Under the pieces are notes generated by a model that saw only the letters and a program-made list of their open reading frames with translations, did no database searches and was not told the origin of the DNA. The translations under genes and the position numbers were made by a program. A stretch of 64,000 nucleotides of DNA from Hydractinia symbiolongicarpus (taxonomy: Eukaryota > Cnidaria > Hydrozoa > Anthoathecata > Hydractiniidae), in the NCBI RefSeq assembly GCF_029227915.1, contig NC_079889.1, positions 11,160,001 to 11,224,000 on the forward strand, read 5' to 3'. Positions 62,748 to 64,000 of this stretch are shown in pieces. Position 1 is the stretch's first letter; every line of letters begins with the position of its first letter.

Positions 62748-64000
62748 TAGCAGTTGTATGTAGTTGTATTAAATTATTTTCAGTGTGACCATGCATACAC
62801 GTAGTGTGACCATAGTATTAACAATAACATATTCCTTCCTTATCTATCTGTTACATATCTCCTGTGGTGAAGAGAAGCCTATATAAAGACCTGACTAACT
62901 GCACTCCGTTATTGTGCTGATTTTTAATTTCAGGGTAAAAAGGAGGGAATAGGTCATTATTTTTCTTCTTGTTTTCCTCAGGATATAGTAAGACTTCTCA
63001 TTGTGATTAAGGCTTCGTGTCCTTTTACCAGATATACTAAAGTTAACTTTACGCTGCATCTACACTTTGAAAACCCTTGTTGACTTCTAATTCGCACGTG
63101 ATCAGATTTTCCATTAAAAGATGCAAAGTTAAGCTACCGTACAATCCAATGTTAAGGATCTGTTGTAAGTTTAAATACTAAAAATACCGAATACTTCTTG
63201 ACAAATTAGATATTCCCTTGGTAGGCTTCAAACTTCTAGTTGCACGTTGCGAAACCATTTTTCATCGAATGCATGGTTTTAGTTTATTTTTATACAATAA
63301 AATATTTTTTTGGTTCAAATCTATTTGTATTCCGCTTGTAATTTATTTGTCAATGTTCTTTTTATTTGTCAATGTTCTTTTTATTTGACCTTACTTTATT
63401 AATTTTATTTTTTGCTGACAGTCAGCATAAATTACTATCTACTCTTTCTTGATGTATATCTCACGATGCACTTTTTTCGCATCTTCTGAAGTTTTAGATT
63501 TTAACGTTTTACTCTTTTTTGAGAATTGTTGCATGTGGAGGAGAGCATGCTCTCCATTGTGATATAAATATGTATGACGTCATGCCATGCCAGCAGTTCT
63601 TAAAACACTTTTTTTTAACCCAAACTTATTTTCATTCTTGTAACTTGTTTGCTTCAGTTGTTTTCACACCATACTCTATTGTTAACGGTCGTTTAATCAA
63701 GAAAAATTTGATTTAAATTTCAATGTATGACTTTTAACAGGGTTTCCAGGGCTCAAAATAAACGAATTATAACATTGTAGTCAGATTTTATGTTATTGAA
63801 CTCACCAAGGTTGTCTCAACTCTTTACTGCAACTAAGTGACAAACTTTTAAGAGTGACAAGAAGTTTTTCAACGAATATTTTTAACACACCAAGGTTTTT
63901 GTCTGCGTTAAGATGTTGACTTAAAGTCATAGTCTAGAGTCCCGTCAGATTTTTTTAACGTCTTGCGAATATAACTGAAAAAGCGTAAACAAATGATTTT
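62748..64000. other. p190 RhoGAP 3' UTR and downstream flank
   Basis: No further gene was recognised. The first 550 bases are probably 3' UTR. A tandem duplication of 'tttatttgtcaatgttcttt' lies at 63344-63385. The open frame at 63519-63716 lacks coding character. Confidence 0.5.
63296..63301 (+). terminator. polyadenylation signal AATAAA after p190 RhoGAP
   Basis: AATAAA lies about 550 bases after the stop, followed by a T-rich run. It is the best candidate for the 3' end of the p190 transcript. Confidence 0.45.

Overview
This is a window of AT-rich animal nuclear DNA. Genes are split by GT-AG introns with T-rich acceptor tracts, and all recognised genes lie on the + strand. The gene families (delta/p120-catenin, p190 RhoGAP, LC3-type Atg8) point to a metazoan. 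The LINE fragments, the 'cctcgtccc(c)aggg' inverted-repeat elements and the general style suggest a cnidarian, possibly a hydrozoan or another AT-rich cnidarian. That placement is an inference from recall, not from a search.

Layout. (1) 1-1137: the last two visible exons of an unrecognised gene cut by the left edge. (2) 1138-4306: intergenic, with a MITE and a minus-strand LINE tail. (3) 4307-24955: a 17-exon p120/delta-catenin gene. The conceptual protein is 1352 aa: a long low-complexity N-terminus, an armadillo domain, and a C-terminus ending DSFV. (4) 24956-30388: repeat-rich intergenic DNA, with a 0.9 kb element carrying an internal minisatellite and a broken reverse-transcriptase element. 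(5) 30389-32781: ribosomal protein S24 (eS24), whose last coding exon starts with the stop codon. (6) 32846-35975: intergenic, with three short terminal-inverted-repeat elements. (7) 35976-39619: a four-exon LC3/Atg8 gene of 123 aa, with a LINE fragment in intron 1. (8) 39620-45696: intergenic, with a 28-bp minisatellite, a second copy of the LINE tail and more MITEs. (9) 45697-62747: a 17-exon p190 RhoGAP gene (1779 aa): GTPase-like domain, FF region, two pseudoGTPase-like segments, a long tyrosine-motif linker and a C-terminal RhoGAP domain. (10) 62748-64000: 3' UTR and flank.

Exon chains were assembled by hand, requiring GT/AG borders, matching phases and family similarity. The summed coding lengths are multiples of three for p120-catenin (4059 nt), eS24 (393 nt), LC3 (372 nt) and p190 (5340 nt). 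In other animals p120-catenin and p190 RhoGAP both act at cadherin junctions and restrain Rho, so their closeness here is notable, but it may be chance. LC3 and eS24 serve unrelated housekeeping roles (autophagy, translation).

I saw no CRISPR array, operon, phage or obviously new system. The noncanonical material is mainly mobile-element debris, tandem repeats and a few splice-site curiosities.
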